Shown: positions 34,333 to 45,214 of the stretch, in pieces
Position numbering within the stretch: position 1 is the stretch's first letter
How the letters are laid out: the number at the start of each line of letters is the position of its first letter
NCBI RefSeq assembly: GCF_019799945.1
Contig: NZ_JABGCH010000008.1
Span: 99,752-163,751 of the forward strand
Direction: 5' to 3'
Origin: Modestobacter marinus
GTDB lineage: Bacteria; Actinomycetota; Actinomycetes; Mycobacteriales; Geodermatophilaceae
DNA: 64,000 nucleotides
Program-made: the position numbers and the translations under genes
Notes under the pieces: generated by a model
Databases searched by the model: none
Seen by the model: the letters and a program-made list of their open reading frames with translations, nothing else
Told to the model about the DNA's origin: nothing

Positions 34333-35186
34333 CGCTGCGTCACCCCCTCCGGCGGGGGCGGCCCCAGCCAGGCCGGCCGGTTCTGGCCCCGCGGCGCGCT
34401 GCGCCGCCCGGCCCCGCCGTCGGCGGCCGCGGCGACCACGCCGGGTAGCCACGCGCCCCGGGCGTCGAGCCGGGCGAGCAGCTGGTCGACGTACCGCGCG
34501 CGCACCTCGTCGGCGGGCTCGTCCGGGGACGGCCCCTCCAGCCAGGCGTCGGGGACGAGGGCGAGCACCTCGATGAGCAGCGCCCGGGTGACCCGCGGCG
34601 CGAGGGCCGCGTCGGCGGCCGCCACGTCGGCGGCGCACTCGACCAGGGCGTGCTGCCCCGCGTCGTAGGACCGGGTGACCGCCGCGGCGGCGCCGGGCCA
34701 GTGGTGGTGGAAGGTCAGCGCCGCCCCGTGGTCGATCAGCTGCAGCCGGCCGTGCCAGAAGAGCATGTTGGGGTTGCGCCAGGACCGGTCGACGTTGCCG
34801 ACCAGCGCGTCGAACCAGAGCACCCGGCCGGCGAGCTCCGGGTCGACCTGGGCGGCACCGGCCTCGAAGTCCAGCGCCCCGGGCAGGTAATCCATGCCCA
34901 GGTTGAGCCCGGCGGAGTTGCGGAGCAGCTCCTGGACCTCCTGGTCGGGCTCCCCCACGGCCAGCTCCGGCGCGACGTCGACGGTGACCAGCACCGGCAC
35001 CGGCAGCGCCAGCCGGCGGGCCAGCTCCCCGCAGACCACCTCGGCGGCGAGCACCTTGACGCCCTGGCCGGCGGCCCGCCACTTGACCACGTACGTGCCG
35101 AGGTCGTCGGCCTCCATCAGGCCGGGCAGGGAGCCGCCCTCGCGCAGCGGGGTGACGTACCGGGTGGCGGTGACCGAGGTGAGCAC
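34329..35186 (-). CDS. HipA-like kinase family protein
   Basis: The 285-residue protein resembles the HipA_2-type kinase-like family. It has an N-terminal ATP-grasp-like lobe (MEADDLGTYVVKWRAAGQG, VKVLAAEVVCGELARRL), the catalytic loop WFDALVGNVDRSWRNPNML (Asp-Arg...Asn) and the metal-binding segment LQLIDHGAALTFHHHW. It lacks the usual HipB antitoxin neighbour; instead it is coupled to a DUF3037 gene. The GTG start was selected as the first codon giving the conserved TSVTATRYVTPL. Protein kinase activity is plausible and unproven. Confidence 0.8.
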   Translation of the reverse strand: MLTSVTATRYVTPLREGGSLPGLMEADDLGTYVVKWRAAGQGVKVLAAEVVCGELARRLALPVPVLVTVDVAPELAVGEPDQEVQELLRNSAGLNLGMDYLPGALDFEAGAAQVDPELAGRVLWFDALVGNVDRSWRNPNMLFWHGRLQLIDHGAALTFHHHWPGAAAAVTRSYDAGQHALVECAADVAAADAALAPRVTRALLIEVLALVPDAWLEGPSPDEPADEVRARYVDQLLARLDARGAWLPGVVAAAADGGAGRRSAPRGQNRPAWLGPPPPEGVTQR

Positions 35187-35199
35187 AGTGCGCCGCAGC

Positions 35200-35871
35200 C
35201 TACGGGGTGCGCTGGGGCTGCAGCTCGACCTCCACGGGGCACACGCGGGCCGGGGTGCCGACCACCCAGCGGACGGCGTCGGCGACGTCCGCGGGCTGGA
35301 GGAGCTGCTCCGGGCGCACCCCCGGGGCGCGCAGCCCGGCACCGGCCGCCACCAGGCCCGGTGAGAGCAGGGTGACCGCGACGTCCCGGTCCCGGACGTC
35401 GAGGAAGACCGACCGGGCGAACCCGGCGAGGCCGTGCTTGCTCGCGACGTACGCCGGGTTCCCGGCGAACGGCGTGCGGGCCGCGCCCGAACCGAGGAGG
35501 ACCAGGCACGACGGCGCCCCGGCGACCAGCGCGGGCAGGACGCCCCGGGTCACCCGCATCGCCGCCGCGAGGTTCACCGCGAGCAGCTCGTCCCACACGT
35601 CGGGGTCGCCCACGTCGGCCGGCGCCCAGTCGAACAGCCCCGCCGCGTACACCACGACCGACAGCCGGTCGGGCAGCCGGTCCAGCGCGGCCCGCACCTG
35701 GTCGGGGCGCCGCAGGTCGACGACGTCCCCGCGGACCCCGGCCGCCGCCCACCGCGCGGGGTCCCGCCCCCAACCCAGCACCTCGTGGCCGCACCCGGCC
35801 AGCGTCTCCGCGACCGCCGACCCGATCGCACTGCCCGCTCCCACCACCAGCGCCGTCCCCATGCCGGGCAC
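35200..35871 (-). CDS. Short-chain dehydrogenase/reductase
   Basis: The 223-residue SDR has the cofactor motif VVGAGSAIGSAVAETL (GxGxxIG, variant spacing), DVVDLRRPDQV, the NAG-like YAAGLFDWAP, the catalytic Ser in LLGSGAARTP and Tyr-x3-Lys in YVASKHGLAG. The Asn of the usual NNAG is replaced, which is tolerated in some SDRs. It is transcribed in the same direction as the kinase pair, with 13 bases between, so it may head that operon. The substrate is unknown. Confidence 0.85.
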   Translation of the reverse strand: MPGMGTALVVGAGSAIGSAVAETLAGCGHEVLGWGRDPARWAAAGVRGDVVDLRRPDQVRAALDRLPDRLSVVVYAAGLFDWAPADVGDPDVWDELLAVNLAAAMRVTRGVLPALVAGAPSCLVLLGSGAARTPFAGNPAYVASKHGLAGFARSVFLDVRDRDVAVTLLSPGLVAAGAGLRAPGVRPEQLLQPADVADAVRWVVGTPARVCPVEVELQPQRTP

Positions 35872-35898
35872 CTACCCGCGCTCCCGCAGACTGACCGG

Positions 35899-36444
35899 GT
35901 GGGACTCCTCCGCCGCAGCACCCTCGAGCGACTGGCCGCCGCGCCGTTCACCTATCCCGAGGTGGGCGCCACCCGGGACGGCGCGCTGCCGGCCGGCTAC
36001 GACCACGTCGACAGGTCCGCGGTGGTGGGGCACGGCCGCGACGCGTTCGACCGGGCCGCCGCGGCGGTGTTCCGCTGGACCGCGCAGCGCGGGGCGGGCC
36101 TGCGGATCGAGGCGAGCGGCCCGGCGAGCACCCCGGGCACCGTCGTCCTGTTGACGGCGGGGCTGCGCCGGCTGGGGCTGGACGTCCCCTGCCGGGTGGT
36201 GTGGGTGCTCGACGAGCCGGACCGGCGGGGGTTCGGCTACGGCACGCTGCCCGGCCACCCGGCGAGAGGCGAGGAGTCCTTCGTGGTCACCCTCGAGCCG
36301 GACGGCGACGTCGTCTACTCGCTGCGGGCGTTCTCCCGGCTCGCCACACCGCTGTCCCGGCTCGGCGGGCCGGTCGCCCGGCGGGCCCAGTCGCTGGCGC
36401 TGGACCGGTACGTAAGGGCGATCCGACGGACCGCGGCCGGCTGA
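35899..36444 (+). CDS. DUF1990 family protein
   Basis: A 181-residue protein beginning VGLLRRSTLERLAAAPFTYPEVGAT, with GYDHVDRSAVVGHGRDAFDRAAAAVFRW, RVVWVLDEPDRRGFGYGTLPGHPARGEESF and a basic helical C-terminus. These are the hallmark segments of DUF1990, a family fused or related to START-like lipid-binding folds in plants and bacteria. Function unknown. A CAGACT hexamer six bases before the GTG may be a leaderless -10. It diverges from the SDR gene across 27 bases. Confidence 0.82.
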   Translation: MGLLRRSTLERLAAAPFTYPEVGATRDGALPAGYDHVDRSAVVGHGRDAFDRAAAAVFRWTAQRGAGLRIEASGPASTPGTVVLLTAGLRRLGLDVPCRVVWVLDEPDRRGFGYGTLPGHPARGEESFVVTLEPDGDVVYSLRAFSRLATPLSRLGGPVARRAQSLALDRYVRAIRRTAAG

Positions 36445-36530
36445 CTCAAGCCCCGGCCTCCGCAGCAACGTCACCACCAGGAGGCCGCCGGCCATCCGGT
36501 GGTGAGCACCTCCCGGGAACGACCTCCTCG

Positions 36531-37282
36531 CTACACGTCGCGTCGGACGAGCGTGACCGCGGCGGCCGTCCAGGCGACGGCGGCCCAGCCCGCCGCGACC
36601 GCCAGGCCGACCGGCCAGCTGGTCGGGACGGCGAGGAACGCGTCGTCCCCCACCCGCAGCGCCGGGAGCACCTGGGACAGCCGCTCCCCCGTCCGTCCTC
36701 CGCCGAAGGCGAGCACCGGGGGCAGCACGAACACCAGGGCCACCCCGATGCCCACCCCGCCGGCGGTGGAGCGCAGCAGCACGCCCAGCCCGACCCCCAG
36801 CACCGCACCAGCAGCCCGGCACCGGCCACCTGCAGCAGGAGCGGCCGCACCACCTCCCCGTCGGCCAGCGGCACCCCGCCGGGCACCGCCGTCTGCGTGC
36901 GCGCCGCGAGCCAGCAGACCAGCGCCACCACCGCGGTGAGGACGGCGGCCGCCCCCGCGACGACGACGGTCTTGGCGGCCAGCCAGCGCACCCGCCGCGG
37001 CACCGCCACCAGCGACGCCACGGCCAGGCCGGTCGCGAACTCCCCGGCGCCGGCGAGCACGCCGAGGACCACGAGCACCAGCTGCCCGAACGCGAACCCG
37101 AGGAGGGCGATCGCCAGGGCGGTGCCGGGCCGGTCCGCCGACGGGGTGCTCGCCGCGGCCAACCACCCCACGGTGCCGACGAGCACCACGAACACCGCCG
37201 CCGACCACCAGGTGGAGCGCAGCGAGCGCAGCTTGGTCCACTCGCTGCGCAGCAGGGCCGGCAGCCGCGCCGGGCGGCTCAC
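36531..37282 (-). pseudogene. ABC exporter permease with an internal frameshift
   Basis: The first part reads as an ABC-2-type permease (LLRSEWTKLRSLRSTWWSAAVFV, then GFAFGQLVLVVLGVLAGAGEF) up to about LLLQVAGAGLLV. The homologous continuation VLGVGLGVLLRSTAGGVGIG ... VTLVRRDV-end lies in another frame. Joining them needs one extra base near 36801-36814, where CTGCTGGTG-CG-GTGCTG has two instead of three bases between codons. Total length is 752 bases, one short of a multiple of three. Either a real loss of function or a sequencing error in a GC-rich stretch. The GTG overlaps the ATPase stop. Confidence 0.8.
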
Positions 37283-38181
37283 CGGGAGGCCGCCCGGTAC
37301 TCGACCTCGGCTCCGGTGAGCGCGAGGTAGGCCTCCTCCAGGGACGCCGTCGTCCGGCTGAGCTCGTGCACCGGGACGCCCGCGAGGAAGGCGACGTCCC
37401 CCACCCCCGCGGGGTCCAGCCCCCGGACGGCCAGGCTGCCGTCCGGCTCGGCGGCCACCCGCCCGCCGGCCCGCTGCAGCGCGCCGGCCAGCTCCGCGAG
37501 CCGCGGGCTGCGTACCCGCACGACGGCGTCGGCACCGAGCAGCTCGGTCATCGGCAGGTCGGCGAGCAGCCGGCCGCGCCCGAGCACCACCAGGTGGTCG
37601 GCGGTGTCCTCCATCTCGCTCATCAGGTGGCTGGAGACCAGGACGGTGCGACCCTCGGCGGCGAGGATCCGCAGCAGCTCCCGCACCCACCGGATGCCGT
37701 CGGGGTCCAGGCCGTTGACCGGCTCGTCGAACAGCAGCACCTCGGGCTCGCCGAGCAGCGCCACCGCGATCCCCAGCCGCTGGCCCATCCCGAGCGAGAA
37801 GCCGCGGACCCGTTCGTCGGCCACCGCCCCCAGCCCCACCATCTCGATCACCTCGTCGACCCGCGCCGCGGGCAGGGCGTTGCTCTGCGCGAGGGCCAGC
37901 AGGTGGTTGCGCGCGGTGCGCCCGGGGTGCCGGGCCCGGGGGTCGACCAGTGCGCCGACGCAGCGCATCGGCTCGTCGAGCTCGGCGTAGGGGACGCCGA
38001 GGACCGTCGCCGTCCCCCGGGTCGGCCGGGTCAGGCCCAGCACGCACCGCATGGTCGTGGTCTTGCCCGAGCCGTTGGGGCCGAGGAAGCCGGTGACCCG
38101 GCCGGGCTCGATCCGGACGGTCAGGTCGTCGACCGCCGTCCGCGAGCGGTACCGCTTGGTCAGTCCCTCGATCTCGATCAC
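37279..38181 (-). CDS. ABC exporter ATP-binding protein
   Basis: This 300-residue ATPase has Walker A GPNGSGKTT, Q-loop region VDPRARHPGRTARNHL, signature FSLGMGQRLGIAVAL, Walker B VLLFDEPVNGLDPDG and switch His in VSSHLMSEME. The pattern and C-terminal tail are those of the bacitracin/daunorubicin-type exporter ATPases (CcmA-like). GTG at this position follows GGAGG at suitable spacing. The partner permease downstream is frameshifted, so the transporter may be non-functional. Confidence 0.9.
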   Translation of the reverse strand: MIEIEGLTKRYRSRTAVDDLTVRIEPGRVTGFLGPNGSGKTTTMRCVLGLTRPTRGTATVLGVPYAELDEPMRCVGALVDPRARHPGRTARNHLLALAQSNALPAARVDEVIEMVGLGAVADERVRGFSLGMGQRLGIAVALLGEPEVLLFDEPVNGLDPDGIRWVRELLRILAAEGRTVLVSSHLMSEMEDTADHLVVLGRGRLLADLPMTELLGADAVVRVRSPRLAELAGALQRAGGRVAAEPDGSLAVRGLDPAGVGDVAFLAGVPVHELSRTTASLEEAYLALTGAEVEYRAASR

Positions 38182-38362
38182 CAGCACCTCCGCGGCCACC
38201 CCAGCAGACCGGCGCGGCCGCCGACAGCGGACACGCGGCACTCCGTCGCCGCGCGACGCGGCACGTCACGACGAGCGGTGCCGTGTGCCCTGCGGTCGCC
38301 ATGATCACGACGGCGTCCTACCGTCCGCCCCCTCGACACCCGACGTCCCCCGGGGAGTGGTC

Positions 38363-39889
38363 ATGGTCCGTCGCCGCCTCGTCCTGTTGCCGGTGACCGC
38401 GGTCGCCGTCGCCCTGCTGCCCGGCACGGCGGTGGCCGCCCCGGGGGACGAGCCGGTGCCCGGCGCGCCGGGCCTCGGAGATCCCTACTACCCGCTGGAC
38501 GGCAACGGCGGGTACGACGTCGACCACTACGACCTGCGGCTGCGCTACGACCCGGCCACCGACGAGCTCACCGCCACCGCGACGATCGAGGCGGCGGCGA
38601 CCCAGCCGCTCTCCTCGTTCAACCTCGACCTGCAGGGGCTGACGGTCTCCGCGGTGACGGTCGAGGACGACGACGCGACCTGGACCCGGGACGGCGGCGA
38701 GCTCACGATCACGCCCGCCGAGCCCCTGGAGGAGGGCCAGGACGTCACCACGGTGATCACCTACTCCGGCGTCCCGGCGACCCTGCCGGACGTCTCCGGC
38801 TTCCTGCACACCGACGACGGCGCGGTGGTCGCCGGGCAGCCCGACGGGGCCGCCACCTGGTTCCCGGCGAACGACCACCCGCTCGACCCCGCCACGGTGA
38901 CGGTCACCGCGACCGTGCCCGAGGGGCTCGAGGCGATCTCCAACGGCGCGCTCGAGGAGCAGTCCACCGCCGACGGGTGGACGACGTGGCGCTGGGACGC
39001 CGCGGAGCCGATGGCCACCTACCTGGTGACCCTGGCGATCGGTGAGTTCGACGTACGCGAGTACGAGGCCGACGGCGTCCGCTACTGGGACGCCCTCGAC
39101 CCCGACCTGTTCACCCCCGTCATGGGCGGCCCGCCCCGGGGCGAGATCGCCGCCGCCTCCCTCGCCCGGCAGCCGGAGGTCATCGACTGGCTCTCCGACT
39201 GGCTGGGCGACTACCCGTTCGGAACGGCCGGCGGGATCGTCGACGACGACGCCGCCCTGGTGTTCGCCCTCGAGACGCAGACCCGGCCGGTCTACAGCCC
39301 GCTGTACTTCACCGACCAGCTCCGGGGCGACGTCGTCGTCGTGCACGAGCTGGCCCACCAGTGGACCGGCGACCTGGTCCGCATCGCCGCGTGGCAGCAC
39401 CTCTGGCTCAACGAGGGCTTCGCCACCTACGCCGAGTGGCTGTGGCTGGAGCGCGCGGGCGTTCGGACCGCCCAGCAGTCGTTCGACCAGCTGGCCGCGC
39501 TGCCGCCGGAGTCGCCGCTGTGGGAGGACCTCCCCGGCGACCCCGGACCGGCCCTGGAGGACCTGTTCAGCGCAGCGGTCTACAACCGCGGCGCGATGAC
39601 GCTGCACGCGCTGCGCAGCGCGGTCGGCGAGGACGTGTTCGCCAGGCTCGTCCGCGAGTGGGTGTCCGCACAGGCCGGCGAGGCGGTGACGACGGCGGAC
39701 TTCACCGCCCTCGCCGAGGAGGTGTCCGGCCAGGAGCTCGACGAGCTGTTCCAGACCTGGCTGTTCACCCCCGGCAAGCCCGCCGGCCTGGGTGCGGCGC
39801 CGGCGGCTCAGCCGAGCGCCGGGACGGCGGTCGCCGGGTCACCGTCGGCCGCGGCGGCCAGCGCCGGGACGACGGTGTCCAGCAGGTAG
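38363..39889 (+). CDS. Secreted M1 family metallopeptidase
   Basis: A 508-residue aminopeptidase-like protein with an N-terminal signal (RRRLVLLPVTAVAVALLPG, AVAAP cleavage). The beta domain occupies about residues 40-230, followed by the catalytic domain with zinc motif His328-Glu329-x2-His332 (VVHELAHQW) and third ligand Glu351 (WLNEGFATYAEW). The exopeptidase motif is VFALETQTRP in place of GAMEN. The C-terminal domain of large M1 enzymes is absent. The last 27 codons are antisense to the next gene and are Ala/Ser-rich, so the end may have been extended by loss of an earlier stop. Confidence 0.88.
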   Translation: MVRRRLVLLPVTAVAVALLPGTAVAAPGDEPVPGAPGLGDPYYPLDGNGGYDVDHYDLRLRYDPATDELTATATIEAAATQPLSSFNLDLQGLTVSAVTVEDDDATWTRDGGELTITPAEPLEEGQDVTTVITYSGVPATLPDVSGFLHTDDGAVVAGQPDGAATWFPANDHPLDPATVTVTATVPEGLEAISNGALEEQSTADGWTTWRWDAAEPMATYLVTLAIGEFDVREYEADGVRYWDALDPDLFTPVMGGPPRGEIAAASLARQPEVIDWLSDWLGDYPFGTAGGIVDDDAALVFALETQTRPVYSPLYFTDQLRGDVVVVHELAHQWTGDLVRIAAWQHLWLNEGFATYAEWLWLERAGVRTAQQSFDQLAALPPESPLWEDLPGDPGPALEDLFSAAVYNRGAMTLHALRSAVGEDVFARLVREWVSAQAGEAVTTADFTALAEEVSGQELDELFQTWLFTPGKPAGLGAAPAAQPSAGTAVAGSPSAAAASAGTTVSSR

Positions 39890-40812
39890 GGCAGCGACAG
39901 CGGGCTGCCGAAGCCCAGCGCGGCGGCCACGTCGCCGCTGTAGCTGCCCAGCAGGACCGTGCGGTCCTGGGTGACGACGTCGAGGCCGGAGAACAGCGTG
40001 TCGGCCGCCGCGTCCTCCGGCGTGTAGCCGAGGACGGTGAGGACGTCGGCGTCGAGCAGGTCCAGCCGCTCCTGGCTGACGTCGGTGCTGGTCTCGGGGA
40101 CGGTGAAGCCGAGGTCGGTGAAGAACTGGGTGCGCAGGTCGTCCCGTCCGAGCGCGTAGTGACCCGAGCCGACGCCGGTCAGGTCCACGGCGAGCGACGT
40201 CCCGGCGAACCCGGGGTGCTCGCTCGTCGCCTGCTCGAACTGGCTCTCGACCTCGTCGACCAGCTGCTGCGCCTCGGCCGAGCGGCCGAGCGCCTGGCCG
40301 GTGAGCAGCGTCTGCTCCTGCCAGGGCGTCGCACCGTCGGCGTACTCGTCGGTCTGCGCGAGGGTCGGCGCGATGCCGGACAGCTGGTCGTAGACCGCCT
40401 GGTCGATGAACGAGTAGACGCCGATGATCAGATCGGGTTCCAGCGCCGCGATCTGCTCGAGGGCGAGCTCCTCGCCGCCGACGGTGGGCAGCTGGGCGCC
40501 GGCCAGCTGCTCCGCCGCCCAGGGACGGCCAGGAGCGTCGTAGTCCCCGATGTTGTCGCGGACGCCGACGGGGGTCACCCCCAGGGCCAGCACGAAGTCC
40601 TCGTCGTTGAAGCCGACCGTGACCACCCGCTCGGGCTCCTCGGCGATCTCGGTGGTGCCGAACCTGTGCTCGATCGTGACCGGGAAGGCGTCGGACGCCG
40701 GCGAGGACTCCGCCGCCGGCGCGGTGCCGTCGTCGGACACGCCGCAGGCGCTGAGCCCGGTGGCGAGCGCCAGGACGGCGAGGGGGACGACGAGACGGGA
40801 CGTGCGTCGCAC
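39808..40812 (-). CDS. Iron-siderophore ABC transporter substrate-binding lipoprotein
   Basis: The 334-residue class III binding protein has a lipoprotein signal (RLVVPLAVLALATG, lipobox LSAC). Its fold is that of FhuD/FepB: FPVTIEHRFGTTEIAEEPERVVTVG, then LEPDLIIGVYSF and LDLLDADVLTVLGY. It captures ferric siderophores for an importer not encoded nearby. A near-perfect IdeR box lies 30 bases upstream, so expression should rise when iron is scarce. The 3' end overlaps the convergent M1 gene by 82 bases. Confidence 0.9.
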   Translation of the reverse strand: MRRTSRLVVPLAVLALATGLSACGVSDDGTAPAAESSPASDAFPVTIEHRFGTTEIAEEPERVVTVGFNDEDFVLALGVTPVGVRDNIGDYDAPGRPWAAEQLAGAQLPTVGGEELALEQIAALEPDLIIGVYSFIDQAVYDQLSGIAPTLAQTDEYADGATPWQEQTLLTGQALGRSAEAQQLVDEVESQFEQATSEHPGFAGTSLAVDLTGVGSGHYALGRDDLRTQFFTDLGFTVPETSTDVSQERLDLLDADVLTVLGYTPEDAAADTLFSGLDVVTQDRTVLLGSYSGDVAAALGFGSPLSLPYLLDTVVPALAAAADGDPATAVPALG

Positions 40813-40842
40813 GGGAGCTCCTCATGATCGACTGCGAGGAGC

Positions 40843-40861
40843 TGAGGTTAGCCTCACCTGA
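40843..40861. promoter_or_regulatory. IdeR/DmdR iron box
   Basis: TGAGGTTAGCCTCACCTGA matches the 19-base iron-box consensus TWAGGTWAGSCTWACCTWA at almost all positions and is itself a near-palindrome. It lies 30 bases upstream of the siderophore-binding-protein start, as expected for iron-dependent repression. Confidence 0.88.
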
Positions 40862-40885
40862 CCTGGCGCCGGAACGCCCCCCAGC

Positions 40886-41587
40886 TCAGCGCCAGGCGTC
40901 CGGCAGGCCCGAGGGGCCGAACCGCTCCACCCGCACGGACGACGGCGGGACACCGAGCCCCACGAGCAGCTGACTGGCCGCCTCCGCGAAGCCGGCCGAC
41001 CCGCAGACGTACGCGGTCTGGCCCGGCTCGACCAGCGGGAACAGGTCCATCCCCGTCATCCGCGCGGCCGGGCGGATCCCGTGGGCCTCGCGGGTGAGCA
41101 CGACCAGCGCCCCGGCGGCGGCGAGCTCGTCGGCGTAGGGCAGCTCGGCGAGCGTGCGGCTGGAGACGGCCACCCGCAGCAGGTCCAGCCGCCCGAGGTC
41201 GCGGGCGTGCCGGATCATCGCCACCAGGGGCACCACGCCCGTGCCGCCACCGACCAGCAGTGCGGGGGTCGCGCCGTCCCAGACGAACCAGCCGCCGATC
41301 GGCCCGCGCACCTCCAGCTCGTCCCCCGGCTCCACCACGTCGGCGAGGTAGGTCGACACCTCGCCGTCGGCCAGCCGCTCGATGAACAGCTCCACCAGCG
41401 GGTCGCTCGGCGCAGAGGCCGCCGAGTAGGACCGTTGCGCGGTGTACCCGTCCTCCGCGGTCAGCCGGACGACGTAGTGCTGGCCGGGCAGGTGGTCGAC
41501 CCGGTCGTGGACGTCCAGCCGCAGCTGCACCGAGCGCACGACGGGACGGCGCACGCCGGCGACGGTCGCCGTCCGCCAGCCGCCCAT
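40886..41587 (-). CDS. Ferredoxin-reductase-like FAD/NAD(P)H oxidoreductase
   Basis: About 233 residues with an FAD-binding_6 domain (LPGQHYVVRLTAEDGYTAQRSYSAAS, the RxYS flavin motif) and a NAD-binding_1 domain (LLVGGGTGVVPLVAMIRHA, YVCGSAGFAEAASQLL). It probably supplies electrons to the YedY-like molybdoenzyme encoded just upstream. ATG at MGGWRTATV matches the family N-terminus. A GTG at 41698, overlapping the previous stop, would add 37 residues encoded by a repeat-like sequence; coupling favours it, conservation does not. Confidence 0.85.
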   Translation of the reverse strand: MGGWRTATVAGVRRPVVRSVQLRLDVHDRVDHLPGQHYVVRLTAEDGYTAQRSYSAASAPSDPLVELFIERLADGEVSTYLADVVEPGDELEVRGPIGGWFVWDGATPALLVGGGTGVVPLVAMIRHARDLGRLDLLRVAVSSRTLAELPYADELAAAGALVVLTREAHGIRPAARMTGMDLFPLVEPGQTAYVCGSAGFAEAASQLLVGLGVPPSSVRVERFGPSGLPDAWR

Positions 41588-41644
41588 GGGTGCCTGGGTC
41601 CCACCGAGCTCGGCGGCCGGGGGCTCGAGTTGGGCCCCGCGCAG

Positions 41645-41674
41645 AGGCTCGTCCCGAGCGTGCGAGGGGTGAGG
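41645..41674. repeat. Short copy of a dispersed stem-loop repeat
   Basis: Thirty bases beginning AGGCTCGTCCCGAGC are identical at 28 positions to the second arm of the large structure after sdhB. The two differences preserve pairing through G-U. It sits between the molybdoenzyme stop and the conserved start of the reductase. Confidence 0.65.
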
Positions 41675-41690
41675 AGAGCGGGATCCGTCT

Positions 41691-42326
<636 letters not shown>

Positions 42327-42531
42327 CTCCGGGTGCCCCGACGTCCGGTCGTGCCCGATCTTCCTCCCGACCCGGGGCGGTGTCTCCCCCCGGGTCCGGG
42401 AGCCCGCCGGTCACGGGCCGGTCACGGCGGCCGGCGCCGTCCGCCGCCCGCTGGCCGCGGCCCTGGGGAAGGGTCGCCTTACATGAGCCGTGTCACGATG
42501 GCTTGGCTGGGTGTGACGTGTGCAAGGGGAA

Positions 42532-42537
42532 TACCTT
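42532..42537 (+). promoter_or_regulatory. -10 hexamer TACCTT of the sdh operon
   Basis: TACCTT fits TANNNT and ends eight bases before the sdhC GTG, implying a leaderless or one-base-leader transcript. Confidence 0.45.
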
Positions 42538-42545
42538 GTGAGGCT

Positions 42546-43256
42546 GTGGCGACAGTGACGACGCAGCAGCCCCAGCGCAGGGCGCCGAAGACCGGGCGGT
42601 TCAGCAACTCGGTCGTCAAGAAGACGGTGATGGCGGTCAGCGGGATCATCATGATCCTCTACTTGATCGCACACATGATCGGGAACCTGCACGCCTTCGA
42701 GGGTGCCGACGAGTTCAACGAGTACTCGCACTGGATCCGCACCATCGGCGAGCCCGCCGCGCCGCACGGCACGGTCCTCTGGATCATCCGGCTCGTGCTG
42801 CTGGCGTCGGTCGTCGCACACTTCTGGTCGGCCATCTCACTGTGGCGCCAGGCCCGCCGGGCACGCCCCGTCGCCTACGTGACCAAGAAGCGGGTCCAGC
42901 AGAGCTTCGCCTCGCGCACCGTCCGCTGGGGCGGGGTGATCCTGCTGCTGTTCGTCATCTGGCACATCCTCGACCTCACCTTCGGCGCGGTGAATCCCGC
43001 CGGCACGGGCACCACGCCCTACGAGCGGCTGGTCGCCAGCTTCCAGAACATCCCGATCACGCTGTTCTACGTGCTCGCGATGGTGCTGCTGGGCCTGCAC
43101 CTGCGGCACGGCATCTTCGCCGCCACCCAGACCCTGGGGCAGACCAACAAGCGCCGCGAGCGCGCGGTGAACGGGATCGCCTACGTCGTGGCGACCCTGC
43201 TCACCGCGGGCTTCCTGCTCGTGCCGCTGTCCATCGCCTCCGGCCTGATCGACTGA
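42546..43256 (+). CDS. sdhC: Succinate dehydrogenase cytochrome b subunit
   Basis: The 236-residue subunit has five membrane helices, as in the single-anchor cytochrome b558 family. Heme-ligand histidines are in [39 protein letters not shown] and [13 protein letters not shown]. It anchors SdhAB and passes electrons to menaquinone. GTG at this position lies eight bases after a -10-like TACCTT; another GTG three codons later is possible. It is the first gene of sdhCAB and diverges from the molybdoenzyme gene. Confidence 0.92.
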   Translation: MATVTTQQPQRRAPKTGRFSNSVVKKTVMAVSGIIMILYLIAHMIGNLHAFEGADEFNEYSHWIRTIGEPAAPHGTVLWIIRLVLLASVVAHFWSAISLWRQARRARPVAYVTKKRVQQSFASRTVRWGGVILLLFVIWHILDLTFGAVNPAGTGTTPYERLVASFQNIPITLFYVLAMVLLGLHLRHGIFAATQTLGQTNKRRERAVNGIAYVVATLLTAGFLLVPLSIASGLID

Positions 43257-43267
43257 CGGGAACCGAC

Positions 43268-45213
<1,946 letters not shown>

Positions 45214-45214
<1 letters not shown>

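Noticed and set aside
36454-36487. CGGCCTCC/GGAGGCCG inverted repeat as a terminator
   Set aside because: Eight-base arms with an 18-base loop are too weak to call in DNA this GC-rich.
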